DNA from: Arenibacter certesii DSM 19833
GTDB lineage: Bacteria > Bacteroidota > Bacteroidia > Flavobacteriales > Flavobacteriaceae
Assembly: GCF_000429545.1 (NCBI RefSeq)
Contig: NZ_AUCB01000006.1
Location: forward strand, 1-64,000
Reading direction: 5' to 3'
Length of the DNA stretch: 64,000 nt
Shown: piece by piece, positions 47,901 through 55,593 of the stretch
Numbering within the stretch: position 1 is the stretch's first letter
Layout of the letters: every line of letters begins with the position of its first letter
Program-made: the position numbers and the translations under genes
Notes under the pieces: generated by a model
Seen by the model: the letters and a program-made list of their open reading frames with translations, nothing else
Database searches by the model: none
What the model was told of the DNA's origin: nothing

Positions 47901-48335
47901 CCACATGGAGTATTTCCTGATGGAACCACCGTTACTTCTGGACCTTCAGATAACAGAACTAGTGTTGATGTAGGCGGATTGACTTATCAGGAAGCATACG
48001 ATCAAGGATTGGTAGAACCAACCCACTGGTCCGGATATATTTACCGCTGGACTTCAGCAAGTACGGGAACACCAATAACCGGTGTTTACACTTCTAGTTG
48101 GGTAGGCTTAAGGGAAGTAACTTTAACTTATGACGTCCCCTCCGAAATATTGGATAAAATTCTAGTAAAAAGTGCTTCTGTGGCATTAACAGGACGTGAT
48201 TTGGGTCTTCTATATAATTCCTTGCCAGATAATATAAATCCAACACTAAGTAGTAACGCAGCTGCAAACCCACTACAACAAAAGTCGGCTCCTTACATTA
48301 GATCTATTTCATTTTCGTTAAAACTCAATTTCTAA
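44940..48335 (+). CDS. susC: SusC-like TonB-dependent outer-membrane transporter (second pair)
   Basis: A 1131-residue importer with a signal peptide (MNKKIRFLLTALTLLCLNGVLA). The carboxypeptidase-like domain reads VAGSVTSTNDGTLLPGVSIV and the TonB-box region EEVVVTALGIKREERALGYA. The plug has PIFVVDGVILDN and ESFSILKGAAASALYGSRAL. The barrel ends YIRSISFSLKLNF. The ALGIKREERALGYAV type is a different SusC subgroup from the first pair, so this pair probably takes up a different part of the glycan. It is followed after 9 bp by a SusD-like_2 gene. Confidence 0.93.
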   Translation: MNKKIRFLLTALTLLCLNGVLAQSKTVAGSVTSTNDGTLLPGVSIVIQGTTIGTQTDFDGNYAIQASTGDVLVFSFIGMKTQMITVGTSNNIDIAMQEDASQLEEVVVTALGIKREERALGYAVSEIHGDEIAQVAQINPVNSLQGKTAGVQVSTTSGGTFGGTRITIRGNSTFDQNTQPIFVVDGVILDNDISGQEGADWGNQLKNLNPDDFESFSILKGAAASALYGSRALNGVVIVTTKSGKKSKGLGVSVNQTIGVRTVYDAPNFQNQYGSGLTAGGFSFVTNGPNTRTRDDAHDTSQFFTYDLETGLPSMAFDSYEEHAASWGPRFDGQEIIDYDGSRATWSAKPNNYKDYFNTGFIRNTNVAIDGGSETSSFRLSFSNFSESGVELRNDFDKNSLSFKGSHDLIKDKLTVGAVMHYTRSKAKNPLEPGGLSHWFHDGFPRNYDVNKWKDNYLDIDGGVPHPYGDNYNFTRMSRIWAHALEDDKTRTEGSFISNINLNYKITDNISATLEGNLNQYTYNQESKTFADNRDRLNGSYYFGNGEKFQHSFSAKLFFDKQISDNFRMDLLVGGELWTSKEQSQFANTTGGFKIRDFYSLANSKDAVQASGGVGHRKKINSIYAFFNTSYKRDLYFSATARNDWSSALVYPNGKGNNSYFYPSATLSWVTSETFKLPSYISFAKLRASYAIVGNDTDPYRLSTGFVADNFSQNPNLNMFRFEDNTAVSVNLKPEKKYSFETGLDLRLWNNRVGLDLAYYKDNTKNQIIPLQVPSESGINNQLINAGNLQNQGIEAAINFRLIDNPDFSWDLGVNYTHNRDKIIELAPGINEFRLFGNPDDSNADTASYAYVGGNYGDLVTRRGYDFYDGANTANHDIPVLANRNGWSVAYPIGIQNKDSLYVMGNMQADWYGGMNTSVRYKRLRLSAIVDAKFGGEIYSADARYGLHQGVLESSLPNRDASQGGITWTSEGQGQNFYGKTYEDGYIPHGVFPDGTTVTSGPSDNRTSVDVGGLTYQEAYDQGLVEPTHWSGYIYRWTSASTGTPITGVYTSSWVGLREVTLTYDVPSEILDKILVKSASVALTGRDLGLLYNSLPDNINPTLSSNAAANPLQQKSAPYIRSISFSLKLNF

Positions 48336-48344
48336 ATTTACAAC

Positions 48345-50111
48345 ATGAAAAAAATAATATATATACTAATCGGCTTGGTTGTTTTTACCGGTTGTGACGA
48401 TGATTTTGCAGAAATCAACAGCAATCCCAATATAGGGGTGCCACCTCCAGAAACCTTATTTACTTATGTTCAAAAGGAAATGGTTACCTATAAGAATGAA
48501 GGTGAATGGTATCATGAAAACCATCAAAAAATGACCTGGGCCCAATATTTGGTTCAGGGTAAGGCCAATGATAGCGATATTAATACTATTCTACCAGGAA
48601 ACAAATACAATACCTTCTATGTGAAAATAATGAACCATCTAACCGAAATGAGGCTTCAGATTTCTGAATTATCGGATGAAGAACAAAAGTTCTATCAAAA
48701 AATGGTGGCTGCCTCAGATGTCCTTCAAGCTTTTTTTGCCCTTAGAGTCACCGATCAATTTGGAGACATTCCTTACTCCGAAGCAGCCATGGGTCGTAAA
48801 GAAGGTAAATTAGACCCCAATTACGATAAACAAGAAGCCGTCTTAATGCAAATTTTGGGTGAATTAAATTCGGCCATTCAAAAAATGGACGAGAATATAG
48901 CTAGCAATTATGATTTTTCATCCAATGATATCGTATATCAGGGTGATATCACTAAATGGATCAAATGTGCCAATGCCGTTAAATTAAGACTAGCAACACG
49001 TTTATTAAGTCAAAATGAGGCCAAAGCACAGGAAATTATTACAAGTGTAGTGTCCGATGGCAGATTGTTTGAAAGCAACGATGACCAATTTACATTTGAC
49101 TTAGGCGGAACCTACAGAGGTTCCCCTGGTGCAGGATTTGAATGGAAAGGTGTAATGTGGTCCGCAGAACCTATTATAGAATTTATGAAATCTACTACAG
49201 ATCCACGGTTGAGAATATTTTATGAGCCCAATGGATATACCCAAGAAACTATTGATGAGTTTGCCGATCCTTCTACTATTTCTCCCGCCGTGGACATAAA
49301 CAATGATAATGATGTCCTGTATACTACCGCAGATGGTGAAGAGATTCTGGGATATCGATTTATAGGATTACCCGCATATAGAAACGATGCTAACATAGGA
49401 ATTCCTGATTATTATTCTTTCGTTGACCAACCTAATGCAATTGGACCTGCTGCTACGATGCTTTCTAAATACAACAGAAGATTGATTCAGGAATGTAATT
49501 TTCAATATGGAGGATTACCACAACCCGAAGGAAACTATGTAGATGTAATGCTATCTTATTCCGAAGTATGCCTTATGATGTCCGAATTTATACTAAAAGG
49601 TTATATCTCAGGTGATGCGGCCGACTGGTATAGAAAAGGAACTGAATCTTCTTTGAGAACCTATAATATGCTTGGTGAAAAGCAAGATTTAATTATGCGG
49701 GTAGCAAATAAGGAATATCCATATTTGCCCATCAGCGAGGAGGAAATATCAAATTATCTAACCAACCCCTCCTTACAGTTAAATGGCACTAATGATTTAG
49801 AAAAGGTATTCATCCAACAATTTCTAAATTTCTATCGTTTGCCAGAAGAAGGATGGATTCTTTCTATGCGTACGGGATATCCAAAATATGGTTCATCACT
49901 TTTAGCAAGATCAGCTACCGATGATCCTGAAATACCGTTCCCAAGAAGAATCCCTTCCCCTGAACCCGGGGATCTAAATGTTGCCAAATGGCTACAAGCA
50001 AATACAGACCAAGGATTTACGAGTCCAAGAGATGAAACGCCCAGTGTATTAAATTCTCAACGATTGTGGTGGGATAAGAACAATCCTACCATTGGTAGTG
50101 GAGGAAATTAA
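48345..50111 (+). CDS. susD: SusD-like_2-type glycan-binding lipoprotein
   Basis: A 588-residue lipoprotein (lipobox GLVVFTGC, Cys17). It belongs to the SusD-like_2 branch (PF12771 type): DDDFAEINSNPNIGVPPPET near the start, WAQYLVQGKAND, FFALRVTDQFGDIPYSEAAM, IKCANAVKLRLATRLLSQNE and LSYSEVCLMMSEFILKGY. It pairs with the ALGIKREERALGYAV-type SusC just upstream, as is usual for this branch. The substrate is unknown, but position beside a GH95-like gene and the fucose operon suggests a fucose-containing glycan. Confidence 0.9.
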   Translation: MKKIIYILIGLVVFTGCDDDFAEINSNPNIGVPPPETLFTYVQKEMVTYKNEGEWYHENHQKMTWAQYLVQGKANDSDINTILPGNKYNTFYVKIMNHLTEMRLQISELSDEEQKFYQKMVAASDVLQAFFALRVTDQFGDIPYSEAAMGRKEGKLDPNYDKQEAVLMQILGELNSAIQKMDENIASNYDFSSNDIVYQGDITKWIKCANAVKLRLATRLLSQNEAKAQEIITSVVSDGRLFESNDDQFTFDLGGTYRGSPGAGFEWKGVMWSAEPIIEFMKSTTDPRLRIFYEPNGYTQETIDEFADPSTISPAVDINNDNDVLYTTADGEEILGYRFIGLPAYRNDANIGIPDYYSFVDQPNAIGPAATMLSKYNRRLIQECNFQYGGLPQPEGNYVDVMLSYSEVCLMMSEFILKGYISGDAADWYRKGTESSLRTYNMLGEKQDLIMRVANKEYPYLPISEEEISNYLTNPSLQLNGTNDLEKVFIQQFLNFYRLPEEGWILSMRTGYPKYGSSLLARSATDDPEIPFPRRIPSPEPGDLNVAKWLQANTDQGFTSPRDETPSVLNSQRLWWDKNNPTIGSGGN

Positions 50112-50141
50112 ATTGGAGTATTGTAATTGTTGTCCTATCAA

Positions 50142-50213
50142 CAGCATCAAGTATAAATTGAGTTAGTTTGGGAAATCCGGATACCGTTTCAATGGTTCCG
50201 GATTTTTTCAATT
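50142..50213 (+). repeat. 72-bp repeat, copy B, downstream of the second SusD
   Basis: This is the partner of the repeat at 44664-44735 (67/72 identical). It begins 31 bp after the second susD stop, much closer to its gene than copy A. Confidence 0.9.
50173..50208 (+). terminator. Rho-independent terminator after second SusCD pair (in repeat copy B)
   Basis: AAATCCGGATACCG pairs with TGGTTCCGGATTT around a TTTCAA loop with one bulged T and is followed by a T-run. It separates susCD transcription from the GH95-like gene 260 bp downstream, which then needs its own promoter. Confidence 0.8.
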
Positions 50214-50474
50214 CAATAATTTGTTCCTCACCTAATAGAATAATCTTCTTTACATAATTCTATGTCTAGATTTAAGCACGCTACTGCTCAGATAAAAATA
50301 ACTCCAGGACAACAAAAAATAATATAAAACATAGCATTTGTATTAGTTGCTCTTTTCTGGCAGGTTAGGTATATTGGCCCTCTAAAAATTGAGTGTCATA
50401 TCAGAATAAAATTCGTTATTTTACTAGATTAAATACAAAGGAAGCCCCCAAATTTCTTAACCCGATACATTCAA

Positions 50475-52772
50475 ATGAATTATAGATTTCTATTTCCTAT
50501 CCTATTTTTAAGCTTACTCGTAAGCTGCAAGAAGGAGGTTACATATACAGAACTGGACCGTATTCCCAAATATGAACTTAAATTTGATTATTTAGCCTCC
50601 TCCTGGGACGAGGCTATCCCCTTAGGAAATGCAACGGTAGGAGCTCTTATATGGGAAAAAAATGGCAAATTGCGCTTTTCCCTAGATAAGGCAGACCTAT
50701 GGGATCTACGACCTATGGAAAATTTAAATTTTAAGGACTACGGATTCGATTGGGTTAAACAACAGTGGGAAAACGATACCTATATAAATGTACAGGATCG
50801 CTATGATGTACCTTATGACCACTTACCAGCACCTTCCAAAATTCCAGGAGGCGCCTTAGAATTCGACATAAGTGGACTTGGGGAAATAGATTACGTAAAG
50901 CTGAACTTAGCTACTGCCGTATGCGAAATTAAATGGAAAAACGGGGCTTCCTTTAAAGCCTTTGTACACGCTACGGAGCCTTTAGGCTGGTATTCTTTTG
51001 AAAACGTAAACAGTGACCTAAACCCCACTATCATTCCCCCACCTTATGTATCCTTACAACAAGAAGGAAATGAGGATCCGGTAGCGGGACAAGACCTCCG
51101 TAGACTAGATTATGAAGGAGGAAGGGTCACACAAAGAGAGCATACCATTACCTATGACCAGCAGGGATGGGATGACTTTAAATTTCAAGTACACACCCAA
51201 TGGGAGCCCACTCCTACCCACTTAAAGGGCAGTTGGAGTATCAGTTCAAAAAAATCCACTTTGGACACTTCCAAGTCTGCAGAAGAAATAGTTGCCAATA
51301 GCCTTAAATTAGGAATGTCTAATGCTCTGGAGCGTCACACTAATTGGTGGCATAATTTCTGGAATCAGTCCACAGTTAGCGTTCCAGATCCCATTTTACA
51401 AAATCAGTGGTACATGGAAATGTACAAATTTGGTTCAGCGGCAAGGCAAGGGGCACCTCCAATATCCTTACAAAGTGTGTGGACGGCAGACAATGGGAAG
51501 TTGCCACCATGGAAGGGCGATTTTCATCACGATTTAAATACCCAGTTAAGTTATTGGCCCGCTTATTCAGGGAACCACCTCGATTTAGAACAGGGTTTTA
51601 TAGATTGGATGAGCAATTACAAAACTGCTTTTAAGAAATATACCAATGATTTTTACGGCACTAAAGGGTTAAATGTTCCCGGGGTAACCACCTTAACGGG
51701 AGAACCTATGGGCGGGTGGATACAATACTCCTTTGGACCAACGGTAGGGGCTTGGTTAGGTCAGCACTTTTACTTGCATTGGCGATACTCAATGGATCGA
51801 GAATTCCTTAAAAACAAAGCTTATCCGTGGATTAGGGATGTAGCCATCCATTTTGACGAACTTTCGATTATGGACGAAAATGGCAAGAGGAAACTCCCTT
51901 TAAGCTCCAGTCCCGAAATTCGCAACAATACTCGAGATGCTTGGTTTAGTGATATCACCAATTTTGACCTTTCCCTAGTGAGGTGGACCTATACCCATGC
52001 CGCTGAATTGGCAATGGAATTAGGCCTAAAGGAAGAGGCCGAAAAATGGAATGCCATCCTAAAGGAATGGCCAGATTATGCCATTGATAAAAATGGACTT
52101 ATGGTATCTCCAAGCCTACCCTACAAAGAATCTCATAGACATTTATCACATCTTATGGCCATCCATCCACTTGGACTTATAGATGTATCTAACGGCGAAG
52201 AAGAAAAACTTATTATACAAAACACAATTGACCATTTAGACAAAATAGGATCTAGCCAATGGGTTGGATATTCTTTTAGTTGGTTAGGAAATTTAAAAGC
52301 ACGCGCCTTGGATGGAGAGGGAGCTGCAAAGGCCTTAAAAGATTTTGCAACAGCCTTTGTACTCCCCAACAGCTTCCATGTTAACGGTGACCAATCAGGT
52401 ACCGGCAAATCGAATTTAATTTATAGACCATTTACCTTAGAAGGTAATTTTGCCTTTGCTGCTGGGTTACAGGAAATGCTAATACAGAGTCATACAGGCA
52501 CTATAAAAGTATTTCCGGCCGTACCAAAAAAATGGGACAATGTAGGTTTTAGTAAATTAAGGACAGAAGGTGCCTTTTTGGTTTCTGCCCAAATGATATC
52601 TGAGGAAGTAAAATGGGTGAAAATAGTTTCTGAAAAAGGAGGGGAATTAAGACTTAAAAATCCCTTCTCTACCCAACGACTTATTTCGGAACCCGATACA
52701 GAATTCCAATGGGAGGGCGACATAATGATCCTAAATATGAAACCGGGACAAGAGGTACAGTTTAGACTATAG
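50475..52772 (+). CDS. Divergent GH95-like lipoprotein
   Basis: A 765-residue lipoprotein (lipobox SLLVSC, Cys18). It has an N-terminal beta-sandwich (WDEAIPLGNATVGALIWEK, RFSLDKADLWD) and an (alpha/alpha)6 barrel like GH95. The region equivalent to [17 protein letters not shown] in the true GH95 here reads GDFHHDLNTQLSYWPA, so the first catalytic-type Asn is Asp. The DGNFG motif here is LEGNFAFAAGLQEMLIQSH, with Glu in place of Asp. The C-terminal GTIKVFPAVPKKW is family-typical. It is likely a glycoside hydrolase of a neighbouring or unclassified family with altered specificity. It is on the plus strand after the second SusCD pair. Confidence 0.75.
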   Translation: MNYRFLFPILFLSLLVSCKKEVTYTELDRIPKYELKFDYLASSWDEAIPLGNATVGALIWEKNGKLRFSLDKADLWDLRPMENLNFKDYGFDWVKQQWENDTYINVQDRYDVPYDHLPAPSKIPGGALEFDISGLGEIDYVKLNLATAVCEIKWKNGASFKAFVHATEPLGWYSFENVNSDLNPTIIPPPYVSLQQEGNEDPVAGQDLRRLDYEGGRVTQREHTITYDQQGWDDFKFQVHTQWEPTPTHLKGSWSISSKKSTLDTSKSAEEIVANSLKLGMSNALERHTNWWHNFWNQSTVSVPDPILQNQWYMEMYKFGSAARQGAPPISLQSVWTADNGKLPPWKGDFHHDLNTQLSYWPAYSGNHLDLEQGFIDWMSNYKTAFKKYTNDFYGTKGLNVPGVTTLTGEPMGGWIQYSFGPTVGAWLGQHFYLHWRYSMDREFLKNKAYPWIRDVAIHFDELSIMDENGKRKLPLSSSPEIRNNTRDAWFSDITNFDLSLVRWTYTHAAELAMELGLKEEAEKWNAILKEWPDYAIDKNGLMVSPSLPYKESHRHLSHLMAIHPLGLIDVSNGEEEKLIIQNTIDHLDKIGSSQWVGYSFSWLGNLKARALDGEGAAKALKDFATAFVLPNSFHVNGDQSGTGKSNLIYRPFTLEGNFAFAAGLQEMLIQSHTGTIKVFPAVPKKWDNVGFSKLRTEGAFLVSAQMISEEVKWVKIVSEKGGELRLKNPFSTQRLISEPDTEFQWEGDIMILNMKPGQEVQFRL

Positions 52773-53021
52773 GGTATGAATATTGAGCTTTAGAGCAAAA
52801 CACCATCTGGCAATCAAATGCTTACACCATAATACCGACCAATTGGTCTATCATGGAAGATGATTACATCACTAATAACGTTTTAAAATCCGATTAAATA
52901 AGCTACTATCACCCTTGATTTTAGTGGTTATCTGTCTTAAAAATGTGAATCAATCGTGCTTTTTAGATTAGGATCTCCATTACCGAAATAAAGAAGGGAA
53001 GAGCTAATTATTATTACAACG

Positions 53022-53987
53022 TCACTCTTGGGAAATATGAAGGATAGCATCTCCCTGATTAATTATAGGGGATTGATTGATACAAATAACATGGCCGGTG
53101 AAAGTTGCCTTTATACTCCGCTCAAAATTGCCAAACGGATCGGATACACTTCCTAAAAGATCGCCTTTTTTCACTTTGGCGCCCAAGGCAACAAACGGAT
53201 GGAACATTCCGGAATATTTGGCCCTCACCCACTGAGAGGATTTAATAGTAATAGGATTAAGGACCTTCCCCTCCATCAGTTCTAATTCCTCGGAAAAATC
53301 CCTAATTCCTAAATGATCCATTACTCGGAGCGCGCCTGCAATTCCTGTCTGGGTTACCTTCTCATTAATATCCAAGGATTTTCCGCCTTCAAAGAGCAAT
53401 ACCTTTTTACCCATTTTTGCCAAGGCTTCGCGAAACGACTTCTCCCTAGTATTTGCCAATACTATAAATGGACTACCAAATACTTTAGCCAATTCCATAC
53501 TTTCTTCATCACCTTTATTTATCCTAGTTTGTGGTGCATTGAATCTACTTTCCCCTCCGGTATGGTAGTCGATACAATAATCTACTACAGGCGCAATTTC
53601 TTTAATTAGATGGTAGGCAAACCTACTGGCCAAAGAGCCACGAGGACTCCCAGGGAACATTCGGTTTAAATCTCTTCCATCGGGGAAAGGCCTAGCTTGA
53701 TTTAAAAATCCAAAAATATTTATCACGGGAATGCAAATAACCGTTCCTGAAACTGGTCGGTTATATTTCTTAGAAATCAGTTTGCGAACAATCTCCACCC
53801 CATTCACTTCATTTCCATGGATCCCCCCCGTAATCAATAGAACAGGCCCCGGTTTCTTACCTCGTTGCACAATAATAGGAACCTCAATTTTTGTCCCCGT
53901 ATGCAATTTTGCGATATCTAGATTCAGCAACATCCCCTTACCCGGTAAAATGGAATGCCCTAATAATTCAAAACTAGTGTTCGGCAT
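53022..53987 (-). CDS. AstE/AspA-family zinc deacylase
   Basis: A 321-residue metallohydrolase of the succinylglutamate desuccinylase / aspartoacylase (M14-like) family. Zinc ligands are His57 and Glu60 in [10 protein letters not shown] and His142 in IDYHTGG. The RDLNRMFPG segment is typical of the family. A C-terminal biotinyl-like beta domain ([20 protein letters not shown]) is present. It hydrolyses an amide or N-acyl bond. Its start lies 14 bp inside the upstream RimK-like gene, so the two are coupled: one presumably adds and the other removes an amino acid or acyl group on a shared target. The exact substrate is unknown. Confidence 0.82.
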   Translation of the reverse strand: MPNTSFELLGHSILPGKGMLLNLDIAKLHTGTKIEVPIIVQRGKKPGPVLLITGGIHGNEVNGVEIVRKLISKKYNRPVSGTVICIPVINIFGFLNQARPFPDGRDLNRMFPGSPRGSLASRFAYHLIKEIAPVVDYCIDYHTGGESRFNAPQTRINKGDEESMELAKVFGSPFIVLANTREKSFREALAKMGKKVLLFEGGKSLDINEKVTQTGIAGALRVMDHLGIRDFSEELELMEGKVLNPITIKSSQWVRAKYSGMFHPFVALGAKVKKGDLLGSVSDPFGNFERSIKATFTGHVICINQSPIINQGDAILHISQE

Positions 53988-54852
53988 GTCTTTCTACATA
54001 TTTTATAATAAGTCCGGCTATATCTTTTCCGGTAGCGGCTTCTATACCTTCTAAACCAGGGGACGAATTTACCTCTAAAATTAGTGGCCCCCTAGAAGAT
54101 TGTAACATATCCACTCCGGCTACACCAAGGCCCATAACTCGTGCCGCTTTTATAGCTGCATTCTCTTCCTCATCGGTAAGTTCTATGATATTTGCAGACC
54201 CCCCACGGTGAAGGTTAGACCTAAACTCTCCTTCCTTACCCTGCCTCTTCATAGCACCTACCACTACACCATCTATTACAAAGGCCCTAATATCGGCACC
54301 TTTTGCCTCTTTTATAAATTCTTGTACTATCACCCTAGCCTTTAAACCATTAAACGCTTCTAGGATAGATTCCGCAGAATTCCTATTCTCTGCTAAGACT
54401 ACACCTAATCCCTGAGTGCCTTCCAACAGTTTTATAACCACAGGCGCACCCCCAGCATTATCAATAATGGTAGACACATCTTTTGAATAATTACTAAATA
54501 CTGTTTTTGGCAACCCCAGACCTGCCCTAGACAAGATCTGAAGACTTCTCAACTTATCTCGAGAGCGTACTAAAGCTTGTGATTCCACCGCAGTAAATAC
54601 CTTCATCATTTCAAATTGCCTTACCACGGCCGTACCATAAAAAGTAATGGAAGCTCCAATACGTGGAATTACACCATTTACATTCAATAGTTCCTCCCCC
54701 TTATAGATTAGTCCAGGTTTCTTTTTTTCAATAACTAGGTCGCACTTACCATGATCAACGACCAACATTTCATACCCTTTTTTTTCACCAGCTTCCACAA
54801 GCCTTTTGGTGGAATATAAATTGGGATTTTGGGATAGGATTACAATTTTCAT
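53974..54852 (-). CDS. RimK-family ATP-grasp amino-acid ligase
   Basis: A 292-residue ATP-grasp protein. [20 protein letters not shown] and [20 protein letters not shown] form the N-terminal domain. The ATP-grasp core has [58 protein letters not shown] and a metal-binding [13 protein letters not shown]. RimK-type enzymes ligate glutamate to protein or small-molecule carboxylates. It overlaps the AstE/AspA-type gene by 14 bp. The frequent third partner in such clusters, a pepsin-like RimB/ATP-dependent zinc protease, is not visible next to it. Confidence 0.85.
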   Translation of the reverse strand: MKIVILSQNPNLYSTKRLVEAGEKKGYEMLVVDHGKCDLVIEKKKPGLIYKGEELLNVNGVIPRIGASITFYGTAVVRQFEMMKVFTAVESQALVRSRDKLRSLQILSRAGLGLPKTVFSNYSKDVSTIIDNAGGAPVVIKLLEGTQGLGVVLAENRNSAESILEAFNGLKARVIVQEFIKEAKGADIRAFVIDGVVVGAMKRQGKEGEFRSNLHRGGSANIIELTDEEENAAIKAARVMGLGVAGVDMLQSSRGPLILEVNSSPGLEGIEAATGKDIAGLIIKYVERHAEH

Positions 54853-55233
54853 ATTTCTATTAATTAGTTGTTTTTAAAATGGAACCATAGATAAAAGTGA
54901 GATGAACTTGAATTCTATTTTTTCCAGATTTTAATATACGGCAAAAGCTTTAATTAAATCCATATCTACTCCTATTTTATAGCGTGAACTTTTCTATAAA
55001 GAACATTATACTGGATTTCTAATGTTACATCCACTTAGGAACTTTCACACCAAAAAACTATTATTTTAGTTTCTTAACTGTTTTTATAGTTGCATAACTG
55101 TAAAAATAGTTATAACTTGTTCTCATGTTAGAATTTTATTAATAAACAGTTGACTAACATACTGTACGAAGATTTAAAACACACGGTCTCACGTGCTTTA
55201 TTGGAACACCTATAATCTTAAAATTATGGCACA
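54853..55233. other. 381-bp divergent region upstream of the BlaI gene
   Basis: It separates the RimK-like gene (minus) from the BlaI/M56 pair (plus). It contains the three regularly spaced AGTT-AACT dyads at 55068-55117. No gene is visible, and no full TAnnTTTG promoter was found on either strand. Confidence 0.5.
55068..55117 (+). promoter_or_regulatory. Triple AGTT-AACT operator upstream of blaI-type gene
   Basis: Three dyads occur in a row: AGTTTCTTAACT (55068-55079), AGTTGCATAACT (55088-55099) and AGTTATAACT (55108-55117). Their first bases are exactly 20 bp apart, that is, on the same face of the helix. BlaI/MecI repressors bind short dyads of this size as dimers and usually control their own gene, so this is a strong candidate autoregulatory operator. 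It lies 117 bp before the blaI start. Confidence 0.65.
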
Positions 55234-55593
55234 ATGAAAAAACTGACAAACAAAGAGGAGGAGATAATGAAAATTTTATGGGACTTGGAAAAAGCTTTTG
55301 TAAAAGATGTTCTTGCCCAGTTTAAAGAAGACAAACCCCATTACAACACCCTTTCTACAATTATCAGAAACCTGGAAGAAAAGGGATATGTCGCTCATAA
55401 TACCTATGGAAACACCCATCAATATTATCCAGTAGTGGCCAAGGAAGCATATAGGAAACAATTTATCAGCGGGGCCATTGAAGATTACTTCAATAACTCC
55501 TATAAGAATTTAGTGTCCTACTATGCTTCTGAAGATAAAATAAGTGTGGAAGAGCTAAAAGAAATAATAAACCATATAGAAAAGAATAATTAA
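55234..55593 (+). CDS. BlaI/MecI-family transcriptional repressor
   Basis: A 119-residue winged-helix repressor: KKLTNKEEEIMKILWDLEKA, KDVLAQFKEDKPHYNTLSTI and IRNLEEKGYVAHNTYGNTHQ are the PF03965 pattern. The C-terminal part should be the dimerisation region that is cleaved by the partner sensor in beta-lactam systems. Its stop overlaps the M56 peptidase start (TAATG). No beta-lactamase or PBP gene is in the window, so its targets in this organism are probably stress or envelope functions. The tandem dyads upstream suggest autoregulation. Confidence 0.9.
   Translation: MKKLTNKEEEIMKILWDLEKAFVKDVLAQFKEDKPHYNTLSTIIRNLEEKGYVAHNTYGNTHQYYPVVAKEAYRKQFISGAIEDYFNNSYKNLVSYYASEDKISVEELKEIINHIEKNN

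Noticed and set aside
39288-50360. Shared 10-mer TATTAGTTGC upstream of the first susC and of the GH95-like gene
   Set aside because: A single 10-bp AT-rich match between two spacers is within chance expectation and has no dyad symmetry.
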